Assembly (NCBI RefSeq): GCF_000003815.2
Contig: NC_049986.1
Location: 15,587,569 to 15,651,568 of the forward strand
Length of the DNA stretch: 64,000 bases
Direction of reading: 5' to 3'
Source of the DNA: Branchiostoma floridae
Taxonomy: Eukaryota > Chordata > Leptocardii > Amphioxiformes > Branchiostomatidae
In this document: positions 22,485 through 34,492 of the stretch, piece by piece
How positions within the stretch are numbered: position 1 is the first letter of the stretch
Layout: each line of letters begins with the position of its first letter
The notes under the pieces: model-generated
The model's input: only the letters and a program-made list of their open reading frames with translations
Databases searched by the model: none
Told to the model about the DNA's origin: nothing
Position numbers and translations under genes: made by a program

Positions 22485-22560
22485 AGTTAAGCTATAGAAC
22501 TGTAGTTATGTAGATGCCATACTTTGTACATTGTACGATTGTTGAGCAAGTTATATATGT
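22485..22560 (+). mobile_element. LINE 3' tail (forward)
   Basis: GAACTGTAGTTATGTAGATG then CATACTTTGTACATTGTACG, homologous to 19430-19510. The duplicated module upstream is probably part of the same element. Confidence 0.55.
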
Positions 22561-23384
22561 AATGATGATATATTGACGTATTTTACATCATATTTCTGTA
22601 GATGCAAAATCATGTGAAATGGTGCGCAAATCACCACAGCGACAGTCTGGCGATTTCATTCATCTGGAAGAAATATGGCGGCCCTTACTCTCAATTTCAT
22701 GCGACAGCGAGCAAGTCACCTTGTGGCTCAGCTAATTTTTATAGGAGACGCATAACTTGCCTCATCCGTCACCTCTAAAGCTATCAATAATTAAAGGGTA
22801 CAGGGTCGACCTTATGCGCTTCTTTAACATACCAATGTGCGTAAATACTTACGAAACAAGTCACTTTAAACTGACAACGGCGTTACTAAGTTAACTGTAT
22901 TTTTCTTCTGAATTACAAATTAGATCATCCTTTGCATGAAGAATTATATGATTTGATCAGATTATTGTCTCACATTCTTTTTAAGCATCGAGTATTCATC
23001 AGATTTTGTGTACATACTTTATAGGTTACAAACGCTACAAGGTCAATACCCACCTTTCCAAAAGCGATGTGTCAACGTTCATATAAAAGGATCAGTATGT
23101 TGATGTGGTCATGATGAAGTGTTCTTTATGCATGGCATCAGCAATGTTCTGTTACGCTCATAGTCATATCGGGGTTCATTTGCATATTGGGTTTCAGTTC
23201 ATATCACACATTACCAAAGTACCAACCACCAATATATCTGCATGGTACATTTACCCCTTCTATCATTGAGACAGCATATAGAATATGAGAAAAAAGAAAG
23301 AAACGTACCGTTTTGAGGTATTGAGCTTCACGCAAATTCTCCCATCAGATGACCTTGCATTTTTTTTATTTACTTTTGGAAACA
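22561..23384. other. no gene or clear repeat seen
   Basis: AT-rich intergenic DNA without notable open frames. Confidence 0.5.
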
Positions 23385-23640
23385 TGAGGACAATCTGGCA
23401 CTGCATTCAAGTTATTAACTTATATTAACAGCGCCACATACACAGTGCAGACAGAAGGTAAAGGTAGTCTTTTCTTTTACCAATGTTGTATACTATCTGG
23501 ACCGAGGTCGGGTACTATTTTACACCTGGATAAAGTGAGGAAGGTCGTGTTAAGTCCTTTTCCCAAGGACACAACGTCGGGGCACGGCGAGTATCGAACT
23601 CGGGACCTTGCAATTAAACCACTGGAACCTCGGGAACCCT
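23385..23640 (-). mobile_element. tRNA-headed SINE, reverse orientation
   Basis: Homologous to 53555-53820: GAGGACAATCTGGCACTGCA, CACATACACAGTGCAGA, AGTGAGGAAGGTCGTGT, AAGGACACAACGTCGGGGCA, then the reversed B box ATCGAACTCGGGACC. A stretch CCAATGTTGTATACTATCTG replaces part of the body and also occurs alone near 34893. Confidence 0.75.
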
Positions 23641-24224
23641 TTTGTCAAAGAGAAACCCAGAATAAAGTGAAAGAAAATAGACACTTATCTTTTAGTCCGT
23701 GACTAGGAGTACAGCAATATATGTAACGTTATATGATGATTGCTGGTGTAGTGATTTTCTGCTTTAACGGTAAGATTGAAAAATGCCAAATACCAAGACT
23801 CTGGAATAAAGCTTGAAGATGAAGGACGTCGCCGTTGGTATTTTATGACTCCATCGCTCAACCATGTCATTTCAAGACGACATGCGAGGCTCACTCCTGG
23901 ATTAGTGGTGAAATCCCGAGTGTCTGAGTGTGGTGCCTGTGTCCTTTACTGACATGGAAACCACCAAAAATCAATCACAAGGGGTTCAAATAGCCTACAA
24001 ACTAACTGCATTTAGAACAGAAAAATCGTCAATGGGGGAGGGTCAAAGAGGTGAAGCACTTTGTTTAGTATCAACTATGTTATACCATATAATGAAACAA
24101 AATGGAGACGACCTGAGGCCAATCGCTTAGGTGTATCTTCAGAGGTCATCTGGGGATACCGTCCGATAGACCCTGTGATATTCTGGATGATATCTCGGAA
24201 CGTCATTGATAAAATAAACAGGAA

Positions 24225-24375
24225 AGCATCAGTTTGTTTTAGAGACATCACAGTGACATACCCAGCTTTCCCACATTCACAGACGAACAGAAAGCCACTT
24301 TCCTCTTAAAATCACAGAACCCACAAATTGTAAGGGCTTTTCGACTTCTTCTGCTTCCAAAAAAGAAGTCAAACC
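24225..24375 (+). mobile_element. LINE C-terminal fragment, copy 1
   Basis: GAACAGAAAGCCACTTTCCT, AAATCACAGAACCCACAAAT and GCTTCCAAAAAAGAAGTCAA match 48080-48180 closely. The longer copy identifies it as the end of a non-LTR retrotransposon ORF. Short remnant only. Confidence 0.7.
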
Positions 24376-24390
24376 CACTACAGTCAAGAA

Positions 24391-24516
24391 AACTCCAAGC
24401 AGAGCTTGATGGGGGAAATCGTGCCCTTTTCTAGCTTACATGTCGTCTTTTTCTGTCAGCTGTGGTGGAGATGGCTGACAGAAAAAGGTCACGATTTTCC
24501 CCATCAAGCTCTGATG
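24391..24516. mobile_element. MITE, CTCCAAGCAGA-end family, member 3
   Basis: Foldback of ~126 bp. ACTCCAAGCAGAGCTTGATG at the left pairs with CATCAAGCTCTGATGG at the right. Inner arms GGGGGAAATCGTG / CACGATTTTCCCC and TTTTCTGTCAGC / GCTGACAGAAAA also pair. It sits directly behind the LINE fragment at 24225. The right terminus lacks the final GCTTGGAG, so it is end-truncated. Confidence 0.7.
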
Positions 24517-25914
24517 GAAAATAACGGCGAGTAAATATGGATGCTTGCATCTAACATGCTCTTGATAACGCAAACGAAACTTCTTCAGCAACAGTAAGTG
24601 CATTAATTAAGGTTACAGGTATGCAAATGAGAACGTAAAGTAAGAAGAGCCAGCCCCTGCATGTCAGTAACGTTGTTTTCCGTCTGTTCCGGCTGATCAA
24701 TATTTCACCAAATTGCACATGTCTGTGGTGTCCCCGTCTCATGTCCAACTTGTTCTCGGTCTTGATTAGAATACATAGGTCTGCTCGGTACGTGACTGGA
24801 ACTTTTAATGAGAAGCAACGAACTTGACCTTGATCATTACACATCTAGCGGAGTTCGGTCTCTTTCAAAGTTTGTTTGAACCTTTATTTATTCATGAGAA
24901 GCTCATGAGGTCATGAGGGAGGTAAGGGCCAGATAAAATATAGCAGAGATTGAGAATAAAGTTGATATGTAAATAAATGACTACGATTGCATTTGTGCAA
25001 ATTAAAGCTGTATACACAGTTTTATATTAGTCTAAGATGAAAGTGTTGAATAGAATTTTGCATTCATTCTTAAGCCACAGAAACAGTGCTTGGGTGGCAT
25101 GTATATGGGCATGAAATCTAAAATATAAATTTAGATGCAGATACGGGTACAATACATTACATAGTACATTGATGAGTGAAAGCGAATGCTGTCTGAAACG
25201 TCTGGTTATTTAAGAAAGACTTGTCCAGTTGCTAGAGTTACTTTATGTATTGTGCATTCCCCAGAACATCCTGACCACTGTACTGCCTGGTGCCATCAAT
25301 CACAACAGGAGCCTGTTGGCTCAGAGTCACACCTCTCCCATCTCCTCCACACCTGCTGATCTTTCTCAAGGCGTGTGAAAACAGGCGCGTCAAAATTGGA
25401 CCAGAGATCTAACATATATTCTAGTAATTGCTGACATCAGTTGGTGAGTTTGATTTAGGTTGTGCGTTATTTACGACTCAATCTGGTTTAATGTCTGATT
25501 TAACAGCCACGAGGGGCATCTTACCGCAGAATTATCATTTGTCAGAGCCGCCAGGAATAGACATCACAATACCTCAGGCCGTTTGTACTACAGCAGTAAA
25601 CAAGTGAAATACTGTTGTTGAGTACTATGTCTTGATCGCCTCACCTTTGTTATTTCCAATGCTTATTATCTTTACTCATAAAAACAGAACAATCGTAGTA
25701 AAGAAATCAATTATCTGATATGAATTCCTCCATAAATATGTATTGCTAATGCTAAGACTATAAACTTGTTGGTAATAAAACTTGATTACATGCGGAAATT
25801 AAGAAAGCTCAATGATGTATGACACAATTAAACTTATCTTGTGCTACCAGTGATTCATAGATCATAACATTGATGAACATTCATGAATATAGTAGGCTGG
25901 CAAAGGCTACAGAC
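24517..25914. other. no gene seen
   Basis: AT-rich. TTGAACCTTTATTTATTCATG near 24876 has the look of a reversed retroposon tail, but nothing else is recognisable. Confidence 0.4.
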
Positions 25915-26190
25915 TAAGTGGCACAGTGGCTTTGTGGTTAAGGTTGTTGACTCCGAATCCCGAGGTACTGGGTTAGAATCCCTGACATGCACCAATGCTG
26001 TGACCGTGCTTGAGAAAGGCACTTGACACAAATGTTTTCACGCAAGTCAGGTGTAAATGGACGTCTTTGGCTGGGGACGTACTTTGTATAGGACGTTAAA
26101 TGGAGGTGCCGTATTCGAGGACAACCACACCTCGAGTACGTTAAAGAACCCACCACATTTATCGACTAAAATAAGAGTCCTTCCCAGTGC
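25915..26190 (+). mobile_element. tRNA-headed SINE
   Basis: Head GTGGCACAGTGGCTTTGTGG, with a B-box-like GGTACTGGGTTAGAATCCC, then body AGAAAGGCACTTGACACAAA and CTCGAGTACGTTAAAGAACCC. The body recurs in the copy at 30595-31000. Pol III-derived retroposon; the anticodon region does not fold as a working tRNA. Confidence 0.75.
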
Positions 26191-26684
26191 GAGTGGATTA
26201 AACTGGTCTACCTGATCATGACTATCCTGGCCTCATGTCTCCCGTGACTCGAAATTACTTTTTCAAATGGAAATTGTTAGTAAAAATCGGAATAACGCAT
26301 TTGTGTCGCTGAACGGCTACGTCTCAACTTTCGCGCTAGTCCGGCCCACCAGACTGCAGATGATTCCTGCAGCTGTTGAGGAAGATTGCAGTATTGTTCG
26401 TGCAATCTTCGGGGTTATCCTGGGATAGTATTGATCCAAGACCACCCAGTGCCCATCTGAAGACACGTAGGCTCGTTCTTTCTGCTACTGTAATTGGAAG
26501 GTGCCCGGCTGTAAATTGAGACGGCCCTTCCATAGATTCAACTCACATATCACATACCACATACACACGCGATATGACGCAGCCATCTTTTGGATGTAAG
26601 GTATGGCACAATCCTGACATTAGAGCTCTAGGTAGTATATGTAAATAGATAGATAAATAGAAATGTGTAAATATGTAGCTCAAG

Positions 26685-26739
26685 CTCTCTCTCTCTCTCT
26701 CTATCTCTGTCTCTGTCTCTCTCTGTCCCTCTCTCTCTG

Positions 26740-26822
<83 letters not shown>

Positions 26823-26850
26823 TATCTCTCTCTCTATATATATATATATT
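26685..26850. repeat. (CT)n followed by (TA)n microsatellite
   Basis: Pyrimidine CT/GT tract to ~26776, then about 44 bp of TA, then a short CT and TA echo. Confidence 0.95.
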
Positions 26851-27124
26851 GCAAATCTCCATACTATTAGAGGTCGCACTTTTATTGACCATAGATTACT
26901 GTTATTGAAGAGTTGTGGTAAGCATGTTATATATTCAAGATGTAGGGATATCTTGTATTCACTGTCCCGATGACATCGAATGAGGATTTGTACGCAACGT
27001 GCACCACTGTACTTACGTCAATGAACAGCAAAGTACCTGGTGGATTTGAACAGATGTTTAATCCCTGTTTCCTGGTATAGTTTGGAAGGGGAAGTAAGCC
27101 CTGTAATCTATAGTACCGTGGGAC

Positions 27125-27560
27125 GGAGAGTTTGCCGTCATCAAGTCCATAAAAGGAAATTCTTACCAGGCATTTCCTGGAAGATGACGCACAATTCAAA
27201 GATATTCTTAGATATTCTGAATATACCATTATCTCTAGTTAGTTCACGAATCTTAATTCAGTGTATGGAAACCCACGAAGGCAACATCCTGTGGCAGTAT
27301 CCTTCTTCTTTTGTTATGCGCTTTTACTCGTATATAGTCAAGAGACTTTAGCAATTCAAACGTAGTTTATATCCATGTACTTCCTATCATATTCCATACA
27401 GCATGTACTTGCGATTAGACATTGGTCATGCATTTATAGTTAAAATATTATTTGAATGTACCCTTCCCTAACCTTATGTGTAATAAGAGCTTGACGTCAT
27501 CAATTCTATAAGAGGAAACCCTTACCCAGCATTTCCTGGAAGATAAGTTCAGTGCCCTGT
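27125..27560. repeat. dispersed direct repeat of ~65-75 bp (two copies)
   Basis: 27125-27190 and 27487-27550 share AGAG(T/C)TTG, GTCATCAA, TAAAAGGAAA / TAAGAGGAAA, CTTACC and GCATTTCCTGGAAGAT. A LINE-tail-like piece (CATGTACTTGCGATTAGACA) lies between them near 27400. Confidence 0.65.
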
Positions 27561-28029
27561 ATATTGACGTTGACCCATGACATAGGGTAAGAGTTGGTTT
27601 TATGCTCCAGCTGGTGCGGTGGGTTGTGGGATTTAGTTATTACTACAGCTGATATAATCTGCCCCTTGGGGAGACAGCCACATTTTCTGTCGTAAGATTC
27701 TTCTCTCGATTAGACTGAGCTCAATGGAGTGTGCCAGATTGCTTCATTCTCATCGACATTTCCTTTCTAAGAACTCAAACAGAAGGGTTGAGAAGATCAC
27801 AGGAAGTCGCTGCAATGTTCCATGTCACATGAAGCAATTTTGGAAAATCTTCTAGCTGTAAGGGGTATGGTTGGTAATGACCTTAATCTCGAAGGCATCT
27901 CGATCTTGAAGCTTTATGAAGTGATCTTGTCTGTATTGGCATGTAACTGCAGCTGTATAAAACGATTGCAAAGTTTACGGTATCTAGTGCCATTTTTACA
28001 ACTCAGCAGAGCATCTTGACTAGCTCCGT

Positions 28030-28640
28030 GATGGACATCCGTGTAGCTCAACTGGTAGTAGTTTTACGGTTGAGCTGGTTCCAATTAGTCGGTATCTGGG
28101 AAACCCTGGTTCAATCCCGGAAAGGGCATCTCGATTGGGGCTGCACCAGTCGTTCGGAAGGGACGTAAAATGAGGAGAGCTGCGTCGAGCACATTTCTGT
28201 AGTCTACGTATATTTTCTATGTCTGTATCTATTTAACCTACTTTTCCATGTGGCAAGTAAATAAATATGCATATATGATTGCATTTGTGTGTGGTTAGTG
28301 TGGCTTAACTGGTAGAGCGTTCGGCTCGGAATCGAAAGGTCCTGAGCTTGATACCCACCATGCCCCGACGTTTTGCCCTTGGGAGAGGCACTTTACATGA
28401 CTTTCCCTGACGGTGGAGTGACGCTCTTCGGCTGGTCTGTCCAATTGTGTGCCAAAAATACACCACGGATTTGGTGCGCCAATGTGTCAACATCTGCACA
28501 TTGGTCTCTCAGCAAGAACCGCGCTAAATCTATTTTATGCCCTTAAAGAGGAAGGGCTAGCAACCCCTCCTTGTAAAATATACCCTGTTACTGAAACGGC
28601 AGGTAATCTTACTGTACTACTATGTCCGAACGAGCCAACG
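28030..28640 (+). mobile_element. two adjoining tRNA-headed SINE sequences
   Basis: A first head at ~28040 has A box TAGCTCAACTGGTAG and B box CCTGGTTCAATCCCGG. A second head at ~28297 reads TGGCTTAACTGGTAGAGCGT, then GGCTCGGAATCGAAAGGTCC. The tail GAAGGGCTAGCAACCCCTCC and TACCCTGTTACTGAAACGGC is the complement of the piece at 50195-50275, so SINE families share this tail. Confidence 0.75.
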
Positions 28641-29100
28641 TTATGGACGTATCAGACTCATCATCATAAAGTCTGCTGAATCATAGGTTTATTTGGCTGT
28701 AGAAGAGAAATATAATCCAACAACGCAATCACGGCCAGATGGCCTGGGACGACCCTCCAGATTCATCCATCCTACCTTCACCTTTAAATCCCTTTTGTGG
28801 TTTGAGAGTTTCATCTGTCTTCTAGACGGATGGGTCAATGGGACTTAAGGGCATTATCTAGAACAAAATTCTACCTATTCTTTACATACCCATTCTATCA
28901 GACCGGCGAAGTCATTTTTCAAATGCGTCGCGAACTATTAAAAGTTTGGCAGAGCTCTACGAACTTCCTATAGCTAGATAATAACACGAATCTATTCCCA
29001 CTTTGTGTGTTACGTTCTTTTCAGTCGTATCTTTATAGTCTACGTGATAAAATGATGAAATCAACAAATCTCACAGATAAAAAAAGCGATCCTTTTTTAC
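28641..29100. other. no gene seen
   Basis: Mixed AT-rich DNA with no recognisable feature. Confidence 0.4.
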
Positions 29101-29169
29101 GCGTTGCGTGTTTCGTTGTCTTTTCAGTCATCTATGCACTTCATCAGGAATATATGGGTTCTTTGGGTT

Positions 29170-29460
29170 CTTTGGCTTGAATGGTTAGATTTTTCTCTCT
29201 TCGTCGTTCGTCACCAAAGAAGAAAGAGATTACCACAAGCTATTGTCTTCGCGGCTTCCTATACACTGAAATTACTATTAGTGAACTAGGGATAATGGCA
29301 TGTTAAGAATATTGAACAAGTCGTTTTTTGAATTGGCATTGTGTCTTGTTTATGAAAGTGTATCATGAAAGAAGAGGAAAATCACCACGAAAAAATATTG
29401 CCTCCTTCGCGGCTTTCCAAACACTCAAATGGCCATCAGGGAACTAGGGCATGACGGGTA
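29170..29460. repeat. diverged direct repeat pair
   Basis: Two ~100-bp pieces (about 29190-29300 and 29360-29455) share AAAGAAG, TTCGCGGCTT, ACACT and GAACTAGGG in order. Confidence 0.5.
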
Positions 29461-29504
29461 ACGACGTGCGACCGTTATTCCGGCCGTTCATTTGTCTCCA
29501 TCCC

Positions 29505-29780
29505 ATCCCAGCCGCACCTTTCTTGCCACATATGCCAGGAGTCAATGAACCTCCCAACCGTTCAGGTCCCTGGTTACTCTCCAAGCAGAGGTTGAGTCGC
29601 TGAGATCCTCGTAAGAAGAGCGTCCGTGTAATATTTCCGACGACTACTATATCTCAGCGACTCAACCTCTGCTTGAATTTAAGAGTAGTCCCTGGTGGGG
29701 TAATGCCTTCTTCCCAGTCGCACCTTTCTGGCCACATATGCCAGGATTCAATGAACCTCCCAACCGTTCAGGTTCAGGTA
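29505..29780. repeat. direct repeat pair flanking a MITE
   Basis: CGCACCTTTCTTGCCACATA ... CAATGAACCTCCCAACCGTT at 29512-29564 recurs at 29720-29772. The MITE at 29575-29687 lies between them. Confidence 0.85.
29575..29687. mobile_element. MITE, CTCCAAGCAGA-end family, member 4 (best preserved)
   Basis: A 113-bp foldback starting TACTCTCCAAGCAGAGGTTG and ending CTGCTTGAATTTAAGAGTA, with arms including GAGTCGCTGAGAT / ATCTCAGCGACTC. A perfect 9-bp target duplication, GTCCCTGGT, lies at 29566-29574 and 29688-29696. This copy sets the family's terminus (TACTCT...) and target length. Confidence 0.85.
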
Positions 29781-29789
29781 ATGCCACCT

Positions 29790-30590
29790 TTTCCACAAGA
29801 CGTCGACCTCGCTGCGCCCTCTCTGCGACCTTAAACGGATGTGTATAACCTTTGATTTTATGCCTGGTATATTATTCAATAATCTGTAACTCAAAAAGAC
29901 AACAACATACACAAAGCGTAAAAGATTACTTTTTGCGGTCACGATACCAGCCTGCTGCCTAGTGTTCACATTTTATTGTACTTGTCGCAACCTGAATAAA
30001 TTTTTCTATACAATGCGATTGGACAAAAAATCAGGTCGCAGATTGAGCGCGGCGAGAGCGCCGTCCTAGTGGATTGGGTGGGTATGGACCGATCCCAAAA
30101 CCCCACCCCCTGTTCGATCATGGTTCTATTTCGAACACCTCCGTCAAAAATAGCCATTTCTGTCACACGGGGGCAGTTTTTGACGGACGTGTTCGAAATA
30201 GAATAGAGGGTTCTATTTGTTCGATTTGACGTTCGACAGGATAGGTCCATTACGGCAGTAGTTCAGGCTGGAGAAGTCTCTCGCACAATAGCATCTCTTG
30301 GGAAATCTTCGAATGCCACGCTCCACAAGATTTGGCCTGGACCAAGAGGAACATTACTTACAAATGTTGGCACAATCCCTGTGAGCGGATGCCAATGTTG
30401 GGGATTTATCTAGATTTACTCAATATAGCGCAAGGAATAACCCTTTCAGGCTAGCAAAGCATGGAGCGAAATGTTATGGTCGTCTTGGTACAAATCTAAT
30501 AGGTGGTAGCTGAAAATCTATCAAAAAGTCGTCCTCTTGTCTGTGGTGTACATGTGACCCACATGAGGTGAAGAAAGACATCGGTCCCGA
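29790..30590. other. no gene; one short foldback at 30125-30205
   Basis: TCTATTTCGAACACCTCCGT pairs with ACGGACGTGTTCGAAATAGA around a ~35-bp centre, a MITE-like hairpin. The rest is unassigned. Confidence 0.6.
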
Positions 30591-30594
30591 GGCA

Positions 30595-31000
30595 TGGACA
30601 AGGTGGCCTTGTGGTTAGGGTTAACTTGGAGGTACTGGGTTCGAAGCTGGAGGTACTGGGTTCGAACCTGGAGGTACTGGGTTCGAACCTGGAGGTACTG
30701 GGTTCTAACTTGGAGGTACTGGGTTCGAACCTGGAGGTACTGGGTTCGAACCTGGAGGTAATGGGTTCGAACCTGGAGGTACTGGGTTCGGCTGATCATT
30801 GACAGCTGTCAATGTTGTGCCTTTGGGAAAGTCACTTTATACGAAGTTCCTCACCTCACGTACCTCGGGTACGTTAAGACGGCTACGCCTGCCGTGTTTG
30901 GGGAGAGCCGCATCTCGAACATGTGTTACAGAACCCACCACACGTATCAAAATGAGGATCAAGGAGGGATCCATTGCGCTCCCGGTGTGAGTAGGTCATA
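30595..31000 (+). mobile_element. tRNA-headed SINE with an amplified B box
   Basis: Head GGCCTTGTGGTTAGGG at ~30604. Body GTGCCTTTGGGAAAGTCACT, ACCTCGGGTACGTTAA and ACAGAACCCACCACACGTAT matches the SINE at 25915-26190. The normally single B box is expanded to eight 21-bp units at 30623-30790. Confidence 0.75.
30623..30790 (+). repeat. 8 x 21-bp tandem repeat of a pol III B-box sequence
   Basis: Unit AACCTGGAGGTACTGGGTTCG, with A/C/T changes in units 1, 2, 4, 5 and 7. Each junction recreates GGGTTCGAACCTGG, i.e. the B-box consensus GGTTCGAANCC. Not a CRISPR array: no spacers. Confidence 0.95.
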
Positions 31001-32260
31001 TAAATCTGTCCCGATATGCAGCTTGTACTGTTCAGTACAAACCTGGAGTGTTACGCCATTAGTCGGTTTGCCGGATATGCAGTACAAAGATGTATATGCT
31101 TCAAACTGACAGGACGTATGACAGGATTTCCTACTGCAGACGCACGCTTTTCCATGTACTTTATGATGGGGAATTTTGCTGAACCTTTGCGGTAATGGCG
31201 ACCTTGTTGCTAGCACTCCGCCTTGTCAAAACCGTAAGCCCCTATTCCTGTTTTTCCTAAGAAAATCCTGGCTTCAGGCTATGTAAACCTTTTACTGTCG
31301 CTTGAATTTCAATACACTTTGAGAGGAACGCCCAGTGTATGTCAATAGGTTGGTGTGAGGGGTGATAACATATTCCCAGTGGAGGTCGAACGTTGTTTAC
31401 AGCAGATGATATCGAATGGAGGCAATGATACGGTACTGGATAGCAAATGTCACCTCATATGAAAGGAAATTCTATTTTGATGTTCCAAGAGATGTTTCGT
31501 TATGACGACCAAGAGGAATGCATTATAGATCAAGAGTAATATCTACTTTATTGGGGGCGTTCATTTTCACGTAAGGCCACACCAAATTTATTTGTTGCTT
31601 CTCGATTTTTTTTTTCAGAAAAAATATTTTCAAAGGGTCTGGGGTGAAGATATACGGCTTGAATAACACAAAGAACAACAGAATTTTTCAAGTTTTAATG
31701 GCACGTTTATGCAATAAATTCCTTCCTTTGGTTTGTTACTATTGTGTTGACTAAAAGGCATTTTTTAAATCTGAGATTATGTGCATATGGCAATATTTAC
31801 AGGTTTGTAATAGCAAAACCTGTAACATTTTTCTCGAGACTCATTTATTTTTGCAAAATGAAAAAATGGATAGGCAAAACCGAAAAGTAACAAATAGATT
31901 TGGCGTGGCTTAAGAATGAACGCAAGCACAAACACAGGAAGAACATATTTTGTGACCGGTGGATCGAAACGTAAAATCTAGGTCGTTAATACACGGTTCG
32001 GCAAGCAAATTGATGTCCAAGAAGGCATGCAATTGCCGTTATCAACAGAACAAGTAATTGTGTCTCTCGCTAATTAAAAGCGTAACTGATTGTCAAGGTA
32101 TGAAGAAGAGAGAAGTGCAGCGGACGTGACAGATGGAAAACGTCACATCCGGTCTCTTGATCCCCGCATATAGCTAATATTCTCGACAAGATCTGCCCCT
32201 AAGTTTGACTCACCGTCGATGACAATGGGTGACTCGAACGCCCCCGACCTGATTTTGTTG
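31001..32260. other. no gene seen
   Basis: AT-rich intergenic DNA; no recognisable repeat or coding potential. Confidence 0.4.
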
Positions 32261-32263
32261 GGA

Positions 32264-32356
32264 TATAAAAAGGGACAGTCTTGCAGATGAAACATTGCAG
32301 GAGCCTGAAGTGGACATCTAGGTACTGTCTTCCCGGCAAATGGGCTATTCTGATAG
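32264..32356 (+). promoter_or_regulatory. possible TATA promoter and short non-coding first exon
   Basis: GGGATATAAAAAGGGACAG places TATAAAA at 32264-32270. About 30 bp on, transcription could start near 32295, and a donor CTGATAG/GTAAGGT follows at 32356/32357. The downstream + strand gene with a terminal exon at 42522 could be the target, but no linking exon was found. Confidence 0.3.
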
Positions 32357-32639
32357 GTAAGGTATTTTATTGACCCTGTTTCAAATAACGGTATTTCATA
32401 CCGTAGTCACGTAGCAGGTCAAAGTGTTGTTACGCCTCCGTTCCACTGGCTCCGACCGTGCGAATTGGCAGATAACTCAACGAATTTCATACTAGATAAC
32501 AACTGATTTTTACGCTTAGTGTAATTTGCTGTCTTTTCAAAGTGGTACTTTTACAGTTTGCATGATACTGCAATTATGAAACAAAGGTCACACAATTCCA
32601 ATTTAGATCGTGACATGATTGTAGCGCGATTGACGTCTA

Positions 32640-32812
32640 GTGGAATTTTCAAGCCTCTGTGAATAGTTTCATCAGGTTGATACGTCACTGAATAAAGAGA
32701 CTCTTTTTACACAACCATTTCTTTATTCTCACCAGGATTTCGATGTCACCGAAACGTTGGTGAGAATAAAGCAATGGTTGTGTAAAAAGAGTCTCTCTAT
32801 TCGGGAATTCTC
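32640..32812. mobile_element. foldback element, 45-bp arms, A
   Basis: Arms 32690-32733 (GAATAAAGAGACTCTTTTTA...) and 32758-32802 (...TAAAAAGAGTCTCTCTATTC) are almost perfect complements. The 24-bp centre contains GATGTCACCGAAACGTTGG. A lead-in AATAGTTTCATCAGGTTG is shared with the foldback at 60285-60480. Confidence 0.8.
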
Positions 32813-33525
32813 AAGGTTTTCGTCCAGCGGATGTTGTTACAAATGTAACGAACGCCGCGCTTCCTGGATTCTACATCAAAGACAGCTGAGGGAATTGAGA
32901 TTGTCCATGAAACCAGTAATTCAGTGTCCATTACCCTAACTGCCACCTAAGTAGTCATTACGCCCGTTCAGCTTATCGACAAGGTACGTCGTCTTACTAT
33001 CAAAGCATCGAGATAACTACTTACCTATTGGAAAACACTTTTGGGCGGATTGGATCATTTTTCACGGCGATGAAGAGCTGCATGTCAAGGTTAGACGTCA
33101 CAAGTTTAAAGATGTTGCCTGGTTTTATGTTCGGAAGTAATAGGCGTATACATGATGGGTGCAAAATAGAATAACAGGAAATAACATTCATTTGTCGTGG
33201 GAAGTTACTTCTGTCATGATGATATTCCGGAAAAAAGAGTCTATGTTCACCACTTTGAAGACCCTATACCGGAAACAGCCTTGTTACAAAGGCTTGCAGC
33301 TTGTGCGTTTGGAACCCTAAGTGCTTGGAGTGAATTACGGAGATGGCTCCAAATTCGCGACTGTTTTTAAATCACTTTTTTCAAAGTTGAATTTTAAGAG
33401 CCAAGAGGTGTTATATGATTATGTCATAATTTTTGTTATTTGGCCTTTTTTACATACACGTTATCGATGTGAAGTCTTTCGTCATGTAAAACAATGGATT
33501 GATGTCGTGCCGTGTGTCCTCTCAA

Positions 33526-34488
33526 CCCTCAAACCACCGTATGGGGTCAAAACTGACCCCAGGCGTATATCGATGTGTGCCATTATGTCATTTCTTGTCG
33601 AAAACAAATGTCCTTCCAGGAGTTTGTTTGTATATATGTCCTATAACGTCTTATACGTTTTTTACCGAGATTGGCTCATTGTTGATTAAGTTATTCTAGA
33701 AAGTTTCTGCATGGTCCAGTGGGGTCAAAACTGACCCCAGCATTTTTTTAAACATACTTTTGTCACCCACACCTAAACTACTTATCGTAGGATCACAAAA
33801 TTGTCAGAGAATGATGTACATGTAAGCCAAAATTATTGTAACAACTTTTGTGCCATTATCATGTTATATGACGACATTATGACGTCATCTGGGTAATATC
33901 GGCCGCCATTTTGGATTTTGACTGATGACGTAATCAAATTAGCATAAATTATGAATATTGAGTCATTTGTTTTGTTTATTTGTTTATTCAACAGATCTCC
34001 ATTAGTGATTACAATTGAAATTGCATCTCTAATCTTCCTGGAGTCGTTACAAAAACACATTACATGATACAACATTAACACATAATGAATATGTCTGTCA
34101 GAATTCCGTTGCCATGGCAACATGAAAAATGATGAACATACTTTGTTCACTGAAAATGTTTGTTATCAAGTTTGATGGCCCTAGCATAAGCCATTCAGGC
34201 GCTATACGGCATTGAAGTTGGTACAGGCATCAAAAACCTCCTTCCCGGTCTGAATAGCGTTGGTCCAAAATCTGGTCCTCATGATCTTTTGCATAAATTA
34301 TGATAATGAGCTAGAAGTATCATCACCTAATGATGTCAGACTGCCCCACATAGATTAATGAAACTATACATATATACAAATCACAAAAAGAGTCACACAA
34401 AAAACTGTATTTGTACAAAACGTTTTGGGGTCAGTTTTGACCCCATACGGTAATCTACGTCACAAAAAAAGCTACGGTGGTTTGAGGG
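33526..34488. mobile_element. piggyBac-like non-autonomous element
   Basis: Inverted ends CCCTCAAACCACCGTA at the left and its complement TACGGTGGTTTGAGGG at the right. Each end also carries GGGGTCAAAACTGACCCC or its complement; a third internal copy is at 33721. TTAA flanks the right end (34489-34492) and TCAA, one base off, the left. TTAA targets with CCC ends fit the piggyBac superfamily. No transposase frame is visible. A stretch AACAGATCTCCATTAGTG near 33991 looks like a nested retroposon end. Confidence 0.65.
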
Positions 34489-34492
34489 TTAA

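Noticed and set aside
28040-28360. tRNA-like A and B boxes as real tRNA genes
   Set aside because: The cloverleaf does not close, acceptor stems are missing, and each is fused to a SINE body.
30623-30790. CRISPR-like array
   Set aside because: Units are contiguous with no spacers; it is an expanded B box in a SINE in a eukaryote.
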